Numbered from the stretch's first letter, positions 16,901 through 26,927 are shown. The stretch is DNA of 64,000 bases from Ralstonia sp. A12 (GCF_000801955.1 NZ_JSZO01000001.1:620001-684000), one strand, 5' to 3'. Numbers and translations are program-made. The notes: generated by a model not told the origin, from the letters alone.

Positions 16901-17300
16901 GATTGACCACCGAGAAGCGGTTGTTGGCCGGCGTCTCCCAGTCGATATAGTGAATCGTCTGGCCACGTCCGCCATCCCAACCGGGTAGCCCTTCAAGGGT
17001 AATCCCCTTGATCAGCAACTCAGTGGCCTTCTCGTTGGCCTCGATCAATTTGTGCGTGCCCAACCGGGTAATGGCCGCTACCGCTTCCGATAGACGCGTA
17101 TCGTCCAGCCAGCACTGGCCGTCGGGGCGCAGGTTCAGAGCACGCAATTGTTCGCGGAGCACGCCTTCCTGGAATACCTCGACAAAGCTGGCGCGGCGTG
17201 TGACTCTCGGATCGTCGAGGCAGCCCTCAATGTGCGTCCAGCCCAGTGCCTGCAATTGGGCGACGAATGGCTTTTCGACGTCATCGAGTTCCCAACCCAT
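13983..17300 (-). CDS. hsdR: Type I restriction enzyme R (translocase-endonuclease) subunit
   Basis: 1105 aa. ATG 17300 is chosen over the GTG one codon upstream because GGAG then sits at the correct distance. The N-terminal nuclease has FIVPDLVLLVNGIPLVVVE followed by CK, the PD-(D/E)xK motif. The helicase motor follows: Walker A IIWHTQGSGKSLTMVFLV, VTDRKDLQGQL, DEAD-type VLIDEAHRTQAG, FTGTPI, LLTGFDAP and IARVNRTG. A helical C-terminus binds the methylase core. It loads on HsdM2S and translocates and cuts unmethylated DNA. Intact by length and motifs; 17 bp downstream of hsdS. Confidence 0.95.
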   Translation of the reverse strand: MGWELDDVEKPFVAQLQALGWTHIEGCLDDPRVTRRASFVEVFQEGVLREQLRALNLRPDGQCWLDDTRLSEAVAAITRLGTHKLIEANEKATELLIKGITLEGLPGWDGGRGQTIHYIDWETPANNRFSVVNQYRVDCPPGFNAGKAFIVPDLVLLVNGIPLVVVECKSPSIPEPLAEAVDQLRRYSNARKAAFEVDDNEGCEALFSTVQLLIATSFDEARVASVGAAFEHYAQWKTVVGPDGAGNEAEIAHALGKAALSEQERHVAGLLAPSHLLDVVKNFMLFMQVGGQTIKAVCRYQQYRAVNRAISRLKNGQTRLQHGEHDQRGGIIWHTQGSGKSLTMVFLVRKMRTDPELRRFKIIVVTDRKDLQGQLSVTATLTGETVEVAESADGVKALARRRGPALVFATIQKYRNADTQGDTLPAAVGTVAGVASKASGKTDEKFEVLNEDETILVLIDEAHRTQAGDLHANLLAGLPNCARIGFTGTPIIMGEKKRTHEIFGEFVDRYTIKEAEADGATVPVLYEGRTAKGAIKDGASLDGLFEDLFRQHTPEELEAIKQRYATKGHIFDAPALIADKARDMLRHYAANILPNGYKAQVVAYSRLAAIRYFDALRTARDELLAEAEALSPEDKELDDEDLCRRSCKLRAAVQAWRYRETLAQLEFAPIVSGGNNDDPTWKPWTDGAAQAQLIKRFKKPLFHVKPDKADPLAFLVVKSMLLTGFDAPIEGVMYLDRPIREAELLQAIARVNRTGFGKRCGIVVDYYGVAQHLKQALAAYADEDVEGALASLKDEVPVLRDRHLRVVDLFRKCGIESLDDTDACVDVLGSEKLRAEFAVKLKAFLASLDTVLPRPDGLPYSGDAKRLAYIYARARNRYKDTPVLGKDIGAKVRRLIDDHVISLGIDPKIPPIQLTDAEFDTHLSRVANDRAKASEMEHAIRSHIRKHVNEDPVLYRRLSERLNDILRTLGEQWNDVIAQLQTMIDELRTGQAGAEDTPSDLPAYCAPFLRTVTDVICAGAVPTDVELLRLKDVTVELVELLVQELQSNRNIWSPHKLAAQDELNGRLFDYVMRLRPALANADKAGVLADRLMEQARANHDTLVQV

Positions 17301-17317
17301 CACGCGCTCCTTTGTTG

Positions 17318-18622
17318 TTAGGCGGCTTCAGCCAGCAATGGTGTAACGCGGACGCGGCCGGTAAGGAGATCGTCCATAAGGCCAGCCTTGAGGTCACGTA
17401 GAGCCGCCGCTTTTTCTAACTCAGTATTCAATCGAGCATCACCCGCAGCCAATAGCGCGAGGATCTGGTTCTGCTCGGTTTTTCCTGGTACTGCCACCGC
17501 TAGGTTACTTACGATCTTGCCGCTGATCTTGACCATGCTTCCAGATGTCCCAACTGCATGCGCCTGAACTTGTCGACGAACCGCTGGTGCCTGCAGGACA
17601 AACTGCAAGAACTCAGCGCTCGTTTCGGATGATGGCCGCAAACGCATCATCAGATCAGGGTAGGTGCAGGGTGTTCCAACATCCCGATACACGCCGACCA
17701 TGCCCACGAGATCGCGTGTATTTGCACGGCTCATGAGTAGGTCCCCATCGGATAGCAGCGCATTTGAAAGCCGCTTGTCACCGCGTGGTGCTGGTTTTAG
17801 TTGAAGAGGCTGGAAGCCTTGCAATGTTAAACATCCAAGCCCCAGCATTTGGATGCCCGTCCATTCAGCCGCCTCTTGCGGGGAATACCCGTTCTTCGGT
17901 TTACCGTCGAGCCAGGAATTGAGAGTTCCGCTCATCCAATCATTCGGAATCCACCCAATCGGCGACAGCTTGTAAAGGTGCGCAGCCTCAGCCCGATGCA
18001 GGCGGATTTCGCCATTGGCGTCTATGCCGCGCGTAAGCAAGTCATAGAGTAAACCTTGTCTGACAATCTTGAGTTTAGCGATAATCGCATCGGATTCTTG
18101 AATAACGGCGTCGAGAATCGACAGAGCATCAGCGATGTACTTCTGCTCAAGATCGCTCTTTGGTATTGAAATGCGAACAGCATCGACAAATTTGCTGTTC
18201 AAGCCTGGCTGCGCGGAACCAGTAATCATCCGCGCAATTGAACGCTGTGTGTCGCGCTGCAGCAGGTAATAGTAGAGAAGACGCTGATTAATAGCGCCAT
18301 TTGTTGATCTTAAGATGAATAGGTGTTCGTTTATTGCAGCCTCTTCAAACTCACCTTCGTAGAAGCCGACCTTGCCAGTTTGAGCACCGTCTTTGTTGAT
18401 CAGGACGTCCCCCATTTGGAGGTGCCCCTTTGTCATAAGCGCAAAGAATTTGCGTGGGATTCGCTTGAGAACATCGAATGTCAACCCGCCATCAATAAGG
18501 ATGTTTTCTCCGCCAAGGCTGGGAATACCCGCAGTATCTTCGCGTACCCCACCGGAAGGCCTCGATCCAGATATTGGTGCGGCAACCAGCTCACGCAAAC
18601 TGTGCTGACTCCAATCACACAT
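17318..18622 (-). CDS. hsdS: Type I restriction specificity subunit
   Basis: 434 aa from ATG 18622, overlapping the hsdM stop by 8 bp. It has two target-recognition domains: the first at about 5-155 ([40 protein letters not shown]) and the second at about 225-375 ([40 protein letters not shown]). Each is followed by a conserved coiled-coil spacer ([40 protein letters not shown]), with LLYDLLTRG and [12 protein letters not shown] closing the repeats. The two half-specificities define a bipartite site that cannot be deduced here. Confidence 0.93.
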   Translation of the reverse strand: MCDWSQHSLRELVAAPISGSRPSGGVREDTAGIPSLGGENILIDGGLTFDVLKRIPRKFFALMTKGHLQMGDVLINKDGAQTGKVGFYEGEFEEAAINEHLFILRSTNGAINQRLLYYYLLQRDTQRSIARMITGSAQPGLNSKFVDAVRISIPKSDLEQKYIADALSILDAVIQESDAIIAKLKIVRQGLLYDLLTRGIDANGEIRLHRAEAAHLYKLSPIGWIPNDWMSGTLNSWLDGKPKNGYSPQEAAEWTGIQMLGLGCLTLQGFQPLQLKPAPRGDKRLSNALLSDGDLLMSRANTRDLVGMVGVYRDVGTPCTYPDLMMRLRPSSETSAEFLQFVLQAPAVRRQVQAHAVGTSGSMVKISGKIVSNLAVAVPGKTEQNQILALLAAGDARLNTELEKAAALRDLKAGLMDDLLTGRVRVTPLLAEAA

Positions 18623-21113
18623 AGCCAATATCCTTCAAGAACCGTTGCAGCGCCTTTGCGGCACGATCTCGCTCGCCCTCAAGCTCTGTCAGCGTCATCC
18701 GGTACTTATCCCACCAGTTCTCGAACGTGCCCACGATCTGCTTGCGCTGCGCGGCAATATAGCGCTCCACGATGGCCTGCATGTCGTTGTGCAGGATGGT
18801 CAGCAGCAACTCGGCGGCGGCCTCCGGCGTCAGTCCTTCCACGGCGGCACCGATGTGCTGCTTGAAGCTGTCGTTCTTGGCCTTGAGTTGCTTCTTGACG
18901 GCGGAGAGCTCCTTCTTCCAGGTTTTGAGTTGGACTTCGTCCACAGCGTTCTCTTCATCGGCATCGTCCTCTACCGCCTCGGCCGCTTCGCCGTCCTCGC
19001 CCTCGGCATCCTTGGGACTGGCCGCTTTGATCTGACTGTCCAGTTCCGCTTTCCTGGCTTCCAGTTCGGTGATGGCCTCGACGAAATCGCTCATCAGGAA
19101 CTTGACCAGCTTGTGCTCCAGCGGGCTTTCTTTGCTGGCCTTGTCTTCCAGCGCGGTGACGATGCTGGTGCGCCAGGCGTCCGCCACGCCCTTTGCGCCG
19201 CGCGCCATCAGGGTGAGGAAGTCGTACTTGGTCTGGTACCAAAATCCGGCAACGATGCCGCGCACCTGGAAGGGATCAAGCAGTCCGATGGCCTCCAGGC
19301 TTTGGCTAAAGCTGGCCAGCAAGTCGCTGCGCAGGGCCACCAGGCTGGCGGCGTTGTCCATTTGCCCAGACAATGCCGTGATGCGTGCACTGTGCTCTTG
19401 CCACCATTGCTCGAATGCGACGCGGATGGCGGCTTCCTTGGCGACCAGACCTGCATTGCTTTCGATGGTCGGCTTGAGCGCCTGCCGTTTGTCTAGGCTA
19501 GGCAAGAAGTCGTAATACTTGGCGTCTCTTTCCACCAACAGGTCCATCGGATTCAGGCCGTGGGCGCTGAACATGCTGGCTTTGCTGGCCACCTCGGCCT
19601 TGGGGATACCGCCCACTAAATGGGCGCGCACGTCGTGCGGCTCAGGCGGCGGCGCGTTGTCGGCGTAGCGGCGGATGTTGAGATTCCAGTCGTTGGCCTT
19701 GAGGGTGGCGTTATCGACGATGGCCGAGAAGCCGTCGATGGCTCGGAATTCGTCGAAGGTGGTGACGATCTTTTCGATATTTTCAGGCAGCAGGTAATTC
19801 TGGGCCCTGCCTTCGAAGTATTCCCTGTCGGCGTTGATGAACAGCACCTTGCCCTGGCGCTCTTTGGGCTTGCCGCTGACACGGTTGGCGCCGTTTTGCG
19901 CGCGTTGACGTAAAACAAGGATGCAGGCTGGGATGCCAGTGCCATAGAAAAGATTAGGTGCGACGCCGATCACGGCTTCCAGAATATCGTCGTCGATGAT
20001 GCCAGCGCGGATGGTCCGTTCTTCGCCTCCCCGAAACAGCGCGCCATGTGGCATCACGGTCGCGACCATGCCACCATCACGGGTGACGGCCAGCATGTGC
20101 TGTAGGAACATCAGGTCGGCTTTCTTGGCGCCGAGCGGCACCTGACCATACTTGAATCGCTCCGGGAACTTCGGCGCCCAGGCAGGCGTGCCGTCAGCGT
20201 TCTTCTCCGTATTGCCCCAGTTGATAGAAAACGGCGGATTGGTCAGCACGCGATCGAAGTGCATCAGTTCGCCACCCTCGACGTGCTGAGGCTCAGCCAG
20301 AGAGTCGTCGTTCTGCAGATTCGCTGTGCTGATGCCATGCAACAACATGTTCATCTTGGCGATGGACCACACCGTACCGTTGAACTCCTGCCCGAACAAG
20401 TTGGCCTTACGGCCATCCTCGCCATGCTCATCGATATATTCTTTTGCAGCGATCAGCATGCCGCCAGAACCACAGCACGGGTCGTAGATGTCGTGCTTCA
20501 ATTCAGGCTTGAGTAGCCGTACCATCATCCGGACGACCGAGCGAGGGGTATAGAACTCGCCGCCCTTCTTGCCTGCGGAATCAGCAAACTCGCCGATCAG
20601 GTACTCATAGGCTGCGCCAAGCAGATCCGGAAACTCGAAGTCCTCGTTACGCAGCTGGTGCAGGCTGAAATGGGTGATGAGTTGCCGAAGCCTGATGTCA
20701 GGGATTTTGCTCTGGCCGACCTTGCGCGTGAAATCGATATGCTCCAGCACGTCATACAGGCTCGTGTTAGCGGTCTCGATACCGGTCAGAGCCTTATTCA
20801 GATAGTCACCAACGTTATGCTGAGCTTCGTTGAGCAGGAACTCGTAGCGAGACTGCTGCGGGACCCAGAAGGAACCCTCCTTCTTGTACCAGCGCGAGTT
20901 CTCGGCCGACTGGCGTGCCTCCGCTTCGGTTTTTCCGGCCTCAATTTCCAGCCGAATCACCTCCTCGCGACGCTGATTAAATACGTCGGAACATCGCTTG
21001 AGGAACAGCATGCCGAAGATGTATTCCTTGAACTCTGAGGCATCCATCTTGCCGCGAAGGATGTCAGCGGCTTTGAACAAGTGACGTTCGAGTTGTGGCA
21101 GAGTGAGTGGCAT
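18615..21113 (-). CDS. hsdM: Type I restriction DNA adenine methyltransferase subunit
   Basis: 832 aa, ATG 21113. It has the HsdM N-terminal helical domain ([20 protein letters not shown]), SAM-binding motif [11 protein letters not shown] and catalytic motif IV NPPF (N6-adenine type), then [13 protein letters not shown]. It is long for the family (about 500-550 aa): residues after about 560 form an extended, partly coiled-coil tail with an acidic patch ([20 protein letters not shown]). Long HsdM proteins of this kind exist in a type I subfamily. It is the first gene of the restriction operon and would protect host DNA. Confidence 0.95.
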   Translation of the reverse strand: MPLTLPQLERHLFKAADILRGKMDASEFKEYIFGMLFLKRCSDVFNQRREEVIRLEIEAGKTEAEARQSAENSRWYKKEGSFWVPQQSRYEFLLNEAQHNVGDYLNKALTGIETANTSLYDVLEHIDFTRKVGQSKIPDIRLRQLITHFSLHQLRNEDFEFPDLLGAAYEYLIGEFADSAGKKGGEFYTPRSVVRMMVRLLKPELKHDIYDPCCGSGGMLIAAKEYIDEHGEDGRKANLFGQEFNGTVWSIAKMNMLLHGISTANLQNDDSLAEPQHVEGGELMHFDRVLTNPPFSINWGNTEKNADGTPAWAPKFPERFKYGQVPLGAKKADLMFLQHMLAVTRDGGMVATVMPHGALFRGGEERTIRAGIIDDDILEAVIGVAPNLFYGTGIPACILVLRQRAQNGANRVSGKPKERQGKVLFINADREYFEGRAQNYLLPENIEKIVTTFDEFRAIDGFSAIVDNATLKANDWNLNIRRYADNAPPPEPHDVRAHLVGGIPKAEVASKASMFSAHGLNPMDLLVERDAKYYDFLPSLDKRQALKPTIESNAGLVAKEAAIRVAFEQWWQEHSARITALSGQMDNAASLVALRSDLLASFSQSLEAIGLLDPFQVRGIVAGFWYQTKYDFLTLMARGAKGVADAWRTSIVTALEDKASKESPLEHKLVKFLMSDFVEAITELEARKAELDSQIKAASPKDAEGEDGEAAEAVEDDADEENAVDEVQLKTWKKELSAVKKQLKAKNDSFKQHIGAAVEGLTPEAAAELLLTILHNDMQAIVERYIAAQRKQIVGTFENWWDKYRMTLTELEGERDRAAKALQRFLKDIGYV

Positions 21114-21355
21114 TAGTAAATTCCGGATTCGTCATCGCCCATCAGCCCTGGCTTGCGTTGCAGCGCAGGTCGATGCTCGTCTCGTTGCGACGCGCATGTT
21201 GGACGAGGTGTTTCATGAATTATGCAATACAGAGCCGGACGCCCACGATCGAACTTCGATGGGTCTGTGACGTCGGATGAAGTGAACCGCCAATTCGGCG
21301 AAGACAGCATCAGAATCGAACGCTAGGAAGCGCGGCGCCTGTCCGGCAACAACAC

Positions 21356-21946
21356 TTAGCGATAAGGCGCCTTGGGCCCGATATAGCGCTTGTAGGCCGC
21401 GATCCAGTCGTGCGCCATCTCCTGCTGGGCTTTCGCTAGAGGAAGCTTGCGATGGCACACCAGCGTGTGCAGGCGGTTCTCCAACCGGTCCTTGGCGAGG
21501 CTACCCCAGTTGCCAATCACGTGGTGAGGCTGGGGCCAGAGATTCCTGGCACTGTCCGGTGAGCCACCAATCTCCAGCGCAACGAGATGGTCTTCTTCAT
21601 AGTCCCGCAGCCGCTTGTCCGCGTAGCCGTACTGCCGGATCTGTCGCACCTTGAGGTCATGCGTGAATTGCTGCGGTGGCCGCACGGTCTTGGTGTAACC
21701 GCGCACGCAGATCGTCTCGCGGATGTTGGCCTGCGTGACGCGCGGGTCAATGGCTCCTGGTGTCAGCTTTGGATTGGGCCTCGCCCGCTCGATCGGTGCA
21801 ACGGCGGCATACACGCCTGTCGCATCATCAACGCCGCCCATATTCCTCCGCGCGTGCGCCGGAAGCGAAGTCAAGACTGCCACGCACAGCGTGGCGAACA
21901 ACCACCGATACTGCCTTTGCACAACCACCCCATCGAACAACCGCAT
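21356..21946 (-). CDS. Secreted HNH-like nuclease family protein
   Basis: 196 aa, ATG 21946. Residues 14-32 form a hydrophobic signal segment ending SLPAHARR. The C-terminal half carries LRDYEEDHLVALEIGGSPDS and RNLWPQPH, the pattern of small exported HNH-like proteins (D-H pair, later N and H). Cysteines in TICVRGYTKT and HTLVCHRKL could pair after export. Periplasmic nuclease activity is inferred. It is separated from hsdM by 240 bp on the same strand and may be its own unit. Confidence 0.7.
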   Translation of the reverse strand: MRLFDGVVVQRQYRWLFATLCVAVLTSLPAHARRNMGGVDDATGVYAAVAPIERARPNPKLTPGAIDPRVTQANIRETICVRGYTKTVRPPQQFTHDLKVRQIRQYGYADKRLRDYEEDHLVALEIGGSPDSARNLWPQPHHVIGNWGSLAKDRLENRLHTLVCHRKLPLAKAQQEMAHDWIAAYKRYIGPKAPYR

Positions 21947-22263
21947 TGAAGTTCGATATTGTACGTTCTGCGCCCCACTCCCCAGATTGGAGTGAGCCTA
22001 GGAATCGGTTTGGATCAACTCGCGCGCCGAAGAGTTGATCAGCGACTGCAGCTCGGCAAGATCCACAGTCGCGAGGCGCAGGCCTTTCGTAAGCAATTGG
22101 AAAACGGATTCACATCCTCCGCAGATCGCTGCATGGCCACTATCCGACATGGTCGAAGCTGATGCAACCTAGCTAGGTTATGACTACTTGTCAGCACTAG
22201 CCGCGCTAGTTCGCGCACATTTCGGATCGCACAGGCCATCTCTCGCATACCGTGCGATGCGCC
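21947..22263. other. Intergenic stretch without recognised feature
   Basis: 317 bp between the HNH-like gene and the PHP-SMC gene, both minus strand. I see no convincing reading frame, hairpin terminator or repeat. It presumably holds the HNH-like gene promoter near 21950-22020. Confidence 0.5.
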
Positions 22264-25200
22264 TCAGTGGTACTTGACCCGTCGATTATTGAATGCGGGC
22301 TTCGTCCCCTCAAGCACATCCACGACACGACCATTGATTAATGAGTTTTCGATGGAGCCAGCAACATACGAAATCTTCGACCCACCCTTTCTGTCGAAGC
22401 TACACCAGATGACCTGTTCGGCATCACACACGACAGCAAGATTGGGGTTGTGCGTCACCATGATGATCTGCCTACGCTTCTTCGCCTCGGTCAGCACAGG
22501 CACAAGCAGGCCCACAACAGTTTCGTTATCAAGGTTCTCCTCCGGCTGGTCGAGAATAATCGGATTCCGTCCTTTGTCAACGAGCAGGTAGAAGATCAGT
22601 AACAACGCACCTCGCTGACCGGGTGACAACTGCTCAATGGGCGTATCCTGAAATAGCAGTGAATATCGTGGCTCGAGAAACGACAACCCAAACAGCAAGT
22701 CGTACACATCCGTCGGAGACTTGTCTTTGCGCAGCATGGTTCGGATGCCGATGGACGCTTTCCCACCATTTCCCGCAGCGGCCGCAACGATCTTGTCGCA
22801 AAGGCTACTCACAAAACCGACAGCTTCATCGCGTTTGTTGAAATCGTGTTGTTCTGCCAGCCTGCGAACAACACCGTAGCTCTCGTCATCTCCCCCACGA
22901 AACTCGCCTGCATTTTGCTTAATCAGGGTGAAGAGGCTATCCGAGAGCGGTTCGAGCGAACCACCGAGGGTTGCCCGGAACTGGAGCTTGTAGTCATCGC
23001 GAATAAGGCTGTTGCCCTGGATCAGGTCCTGCACCGGCTTGAACAGGTCTTCGCGCGCTTTCCTCTGCGCTCCGAGCACGTCAAAAATTTCACCGGCAAG
23101 CTGCGTCCGTTTAGCACGGTACCCCTCCCAAATCCCTGGAAGAGCATCAAGTTGTGCCAGCCTCGCCTTCAGGCCCTCGAGCGTATCGGGAGCGTCGGCA
23201 GCCCCAACCAACTCGGCTAATTTAGTATTCCAATCCTCGACCGCCTTCAAGTTCTGCTGGTAGAGAAGCTGCGGCGCATTGAGCTTCGCCTGGAGGTTGG
23301 CCCGCTCCTTGAGCAACGCGTCCCTACTGGTGGCCGCAACGATAGCAGCCTGGTCGAGCTTTGCCTGCTCGCCTGACGCGTATGCAACGACGTCATCTAA
23401 CGGCTGAGGCGTTATCGCGAGAGTGACAAGATCCTCCACTTTCAGACCTAGGGTCGCCAAATCCTTGACCGTCTCGTCGACAAACTGCTTGTGCGCCCGC
23501 TCAAGGAGTCGAAGACGTTCTCTCGTGTTTTGAACGGCCTTCGACTTGCCTGCAAGCAGCGCTCGGGTCGCGGCCGCCTGATTGGCCGACTCGTCAAGGG
23601 CTCTTAGTTTCTCGGATACTCCCTCAAGATCCGCTGCTGCCGTTTTCTGTTCCGGCGACAGGGCCTCCCCTGGTGGGGAAACGGGAGCAGGTTTGATCTT
23701 GTTGTGTTCCTCGATCTGGCGAGCTTTGAGTGCAAGCAATTCCTCAAGCGCCCGCCGCCCCTCCGGTTGAAGCTGCTCCTCACTTGCGGTGATTCGTTGA
23801 TTGACGTCTCGAAGGTCTTTGCGAAGCTCGTTCAGTTGGGACCGGAAGCTTTGTTCCTGCTGCTCAACCAGTTGGTCGAAATCGAGCGCGCCAAGCCGGA
23901 TCGTTTCGTCAGTATGCGAGAAGATGACATCTCGCAACTCTTTCTCAAACGCATCGGAACGGCCAGAGACGTGAGCGTTACAAAGCTCTTCGAAGTGGCC
24001 CTGCGGGATATACCGGACCATTTCGACCTTGTCTTGTGGCGGATCCTCGTTCAAATTTCGCTGCTCGATGCTTCCTTCAAGCCAGGCCAGCTTGCCCAGG
24101 AACTGCCTCGCGGGGTCCCCCGATTTACCCCTAAAGCGGTCCTTCTTGAGAAAGGTAAAGTGCGCCTTTTGACGCGAATTCCCGAGCAGCGCCAACACGT
24201 CCGCGAGCGCGCTCTTGCCACTACCCTTGTTGCCAATGATCGCGACGAGGTCTTGGTTAAGCGGCAGCTTCACCCCGTCGAGCCAATCTCCGACAACTGT
24301 AGCGCCGGAGACCTTCTCAATCTCGACAGCGCCGATGAAATAGGTCCTGTTGTTCTCAATCTCGACCTGCTTGGGCGGACGCTCGCCAATGTAGGAACGT
24401 TTCGCCGGCTCCATAATGGCTTGCAGAAGTCCTTGGAAAGTCGGATCGGCTTTGATCCACGTGGCCTTCCCAGACGGGAAATCGCCGTAGCCTCGTTTGT
24501 CGTTGTTGCCTTTGACGCCTACGAAACAATGCGCGTCGCTCCCAGACACGACCAGCCGAGGGACGTGATTGAGTCCAACCTGAAAGTTCTTGAAAAATTT
24601 GGCGTTACCTGGCGTCTCCTCTCCCACGAAGGCGCCTCTGAGGTCGCTGTTCCGGGACTCGAAGATTGGTGAGCTTTGGAACAGGTCAAGAAAATAGGCG
24701 TAGTGATCCTGCCACTTGACTTCGCCAAGCCCGTCGCTCGTATCGTAGGGCATGAATCCGATGGCTTGGCCATGAGGCACACGCTTGATTGCCTCCTTGT
24801 ACGACTCGCAATTGATTTCGGCTATCGTCGAACCGGCTTGCAAAGCAAGAGCATCGTCCGTGTCGACCAGGGTTTTGTCGAAACCATGATGTTTAAGCTT
24901 GTCGGCACCTACGTGTCGTGCAAGGGCGACCAGGGCTGCATTGGAGAGAGGCCGCTTGACCAGCTCGACCTCAAGGGCCGATTTGAAATCGTCGAGCGCT
25001 TGGTCCTCGATCTCGTTCGAGAACAAGACATGTGCGTTGAGCCGGCACTTGGTGGGCGCGGCCAACCGAAGCTCAATTCCGGGGAAGACAGTTTTTTGCA
25101 GCGCCGGCGCACCAACTTCCTTCAGGCGGCGTTTAAGCGCAAACCAGCCATCAAATGTCCAATAGTCCATGAGCGTGAATACGGCCGGCTCGGCAGCATT

Positions 25201-25353
25201 CAGCGCCTGGATCATTTCGTCGACGAGAGCTCGATTGACATCGGACGCTGGATCGGCGTCGAACCGCTTGCCAGTCCAATGAAACGAAGCCGGCGTGTGG
25301 ATGTGTAAGTCCCACTGCCGCCACTCTGAGCCGCGCTGGTATATCCCCGCCAT
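22264..25353 (-). CDS. PHP-domain / SMC-like ATPase, candidate Ppl (TrlF-type) anti-phage protein
   Basis: 1029 aa from ATG 25353 (MAGIYQRGSEWRQWDLHIHT). The N-terminal PHP phosphoesterase domain has WDLHIHTPASFHW, AHVLFS and SGSDAHCF (about residue 280), the metal-binding His/Asp motifs. An ABC/SMC-type ATPase follows, split by a long coiled coil (about 450-760): Walker A IIGNKGSGKSALADVL, signature EQLSPGQRGALLLIF, Walker B NPIILDQPEENLDNETV and switch His IIMVTHNPNLAV. This architecture matches the single-gene PHP-ATPase defence family known as Ppl, also annotated TrlF. It probably senses phage DNA ends or replication and cleaves nucleic acid. It lies between the restriction operon and an unknown 310-aa gene. 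Confidence 0.85.
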   Translation of the reverse strand: MAGIYQRGSEWRQWDLHIHTPASFHWTGKRFDADPASDVNRALVDEMIQALNAAEPAVFTLMDYWTFDGWFALKRRLKEVGAPALQKTVFPGIELRLAAPTKCRLNAHVLFSNEIEDQALDDFKSALEVELVKRPLSNAALVALARHVGADKLKHHGFDKTLVDTDDALALQAGSTIAEINCESYKEAIKRVPHGQAIGFMPYDTSDGLGEVKWQDHYAYFLDLFQSSPIFESRNSDLRGAFVGEETPGNAKFFKNFQVGLNHVPRLVVSGSDAHCFVGVKGNNDKRGYGDFPSGKATWIKADPTFQGLLQAIMEPAKRSYIGERPPKQVEIENNRTYFIGAVEIEKVSGATVVGDWLDGVKLPLNQDLVAIIGNKGSGKSALADVLALLGNSRQKAHFTFLKKDRFRGKSGDPARQFLGKLAWLEGSIEQRNLNEDPPQDKVEMVRYIPQGHFEELCNAHVSGRSDAFEKELRDVIFSHTDETIRLGALDFDQLVEQQEQSFRSQLNELRKDLRDVNQRITASEEQLQPEGRRALEELLALKARQIEEHNKIKPAPVSPPGEALSPEQKTAAADLEGVSEKLRALDESANQAAATRALLAGKSKAVQNTRERLRLLERAHKQFVDETVKDLATLGLKVEDLVTLAITPQPLDDVVAYASGEQAKLDQAAIVAATSRDALLKERANLQAKLNAPQLLYQQNLKAVEDWNTKLAELVGAADAPDTLEGLKARLAQLDALPGIWEGYRAKRTQLAGEIFDVLGAQRKAREDLFKPVQDLIQGNSLIRDDYKLQFRATLGGSLEPLSDSLFTLIKQNAGEFRGGDDESYGVVRRLAEQHDFNKRDEAVGFVSSLCDKIVAAAAGNGGKASIGIRTMLRKDKSPTDVYDLLFGLSFLEPRYSLLFQDTPIEQLSPGQRGALLLIFYLLVDKGRNPIILDQPEENLDNETVVGLLVPVLTEAKKRRQIIMVTHNPNLAVVCDAEQVIWCSFDRKGGSKISYVAGSIENSLINGRVVDVLEGTKPAFNNRRVKYH

Positions 25354-25530
25354 GCGATTACCCCACCGATTATGGTCTACGCTCTGGTTCGCGGCAGGCG
25401 GCACACTACTAGTTACCTACGCCGCGGCCCCTGCCGTATTCCCACCATTTTCCGGACTGCATCGAACTGTTGCCATAATAACCGGCGCTGCAGTTGAGAG
25501 AAATCAATCCGCGAAATCAGGTCAGACAGG

Positions 25531-26463
25531 CTAGCGAGCCCAGCCAAGCTCTCTGTAGATAAGGCCAAGTAGCGCGATGGCTGCTTCCGCATCTGCCTCG
25601 GTGGGCGGTACGGTCCCCCTCTTCATCTGCTCGGCGGCTTTGCCCCGCGAGTGCAAAAGAGCAAGGATTTGCGCCGCCTTAGCAAGGACATATCTGCCAC
25701 GGGGCTCAAATGATTTTCCGAGCTCCGACAGATCCGCTACCTTGTCAGTTTCTCCAGCATTCAATCGCTCTGCGTTCAATGCAGCAGAGGCAGCTTCCCG
25801 GCATCGATCAATCACGCTCTCAGCATCGTCACGAAACGCTGAACTAGCAGCTTTCTCGTAATGTTCGAGGATGTGGTTGGCGTACTGCTGCGGCAGCAAC
25901 GCCGCAATGAGCTCGGGCAAACCACTCAGATTGCCTCTCGTCCTGATGGTAATCAGTTCCTCCCCGGTTGCCAGCCGCTCGACATCAAGGACAGGGTAAG
26001 CCGTAGCACGGTCACCCGAGCCCAACACCAGCACAGCATCCCTTCGTGTGTCGAATAGCTGAACTGGTGCCGTCCACGACAGAAACGTTACAAGCCGCGT
26101 TAGGATAAAGCCTTGTGGATCAGCAGTTACGTAAGTACTCGGGCCCGATCGGTTACTCTGAGCCTGCGCAGCGTACGCAGGATGCCGTTGGACGCGCCAA
26201 TCCGCTGGATTCGCATCAGTGCGCCGGGTGTACAAGCGGCCGCGACGTACACGTGCGACGGGGTCAAATGAGTCTTCGCGGAACAGCATGGGCGCATCCT
26301 CAAGGCGAACAACATGCTGGCCGCGCTTCCAGTCGGACGATTGACCGACATAGGCCGCGATGGACATGAATGGCGAAGGCCAAATCGCGTGCCCATAGAG
26401 ACTTGGGGAACCCTCATAAAAGAGAGAAGTGTTCTGGTCAATCCCGATCGCTGTGTTGCTCAT
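25531..26463 (-). CDS. Unknown protein upstream of the PHP-SMC gene
   Basis: 310 aa, ATG 26463. Residues 1-150 are beta-rich and include ARVRRGRLYTRRTDANPADW and YVTADPQGFILTRLVTFLSW; residues 190-310 are helical and end with PPTEADAEAAIALLGLIYRE. No catalytic motif is recognised. The helical tail resembles C-terminal domains of other uncharacterised defence-island proteins, but that is weak. It runs in the same direction as the PHP-SMC gene, 177 bp ahead of it, so they could be co-expressed. Confidence 0.65.
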   Translation of the reverse strand: MSNTAIGIDQNTSLFYEGSPSLYGHAIWPSPFMSIAAYVGQSSDWKRGQHVVRLEDAPMLFREDSFDPVARVRRGRLYTRRTDANPADWRVQRHPAYAAQAQSNRSGPSTYVTADPQGFILTRLVTFLSWTAPVQLFDTRRDAVLVLGSGDRATAYPVLDVERLATGEELITIRTRGNLSGLPELIAALLPQQYANHILEHYEKAASSAFRDDAESVIDRCREAASAALNAERLNAGETDKVADLSELGKSFEPRGRYVLAKAAQILALLHSRGKAAEQMKRGTVPPTEADAEAAIALLGLIYRELGWAR

Positions 26464-26927
26464 GACGCTCCTACTTGCTCCGATGCAGAGCCGTACCGAA
26501 TGGAGTTTGACCGCACACCCGCTTTCGCTCTTCGTTCATTGCATATAACCGCAGTGATCCCCTTTCGGCAACATAATCGGAACAGCCTGGCGAGCGTGAT
26601 GGCGCGCTGGTCCTACACCTTTGATATCGCAATGGCGTAGCGCCACCTGTATCTTGAGCGCTATTCGCAAACGGCGCGAGCCAATGCTGGCCTAGACGAC
26701 GGCAACCTGTTGCCGAAAGATGCGAACGAGATCAACCCGCATCCCCAGGGCATCTCTCTGAGAAAGGCAGGTACTTCGCACAAATCACCAGTACCGCTGC
26801 AGGAAAGGCGTCGGAGGATGCCAAACGTCAATCGACCCCGCGACTCTACGGGGCTTTCAGCCGCGATTGAATCAAAACTCCGCACATCGGCCGACGCTTG
26901 CCTAACAGCGCCGGCCTCCTCCCGCGG
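26464..26927. other. Intergenic stretch, no gene recognised
   Basis: 464 bp between the unknown 310-aa gene and the stop of the duplicated YfjJ-like gene. Short open frames exist on the plus strand, but none has a ribosome site or protein-like composition. It must contain the promoter of the 310-aa gene near 26470-26560. It also marks the seam between the defence genes and the CP4-57-like module. Confidence 0.45.

Noticed and set aside
21212-21326. Short plus-strand frame MQYRAGRPRSNFDGSVTSDE between hsdM and the HNH-like gene
   Set aside because: About 34 codons, no ribosome site, no family; insufficient to call a gene.
22264-25353. PrrC-type anticodon nuclease as an interpretation of the PHP-SMC protein near the hsd genes
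   Set aside because: It has a PHP phosphoesterase domain and an SMC coiled coil, not the PrrC nuclease C-terminus, and lies outside the hsd operon.
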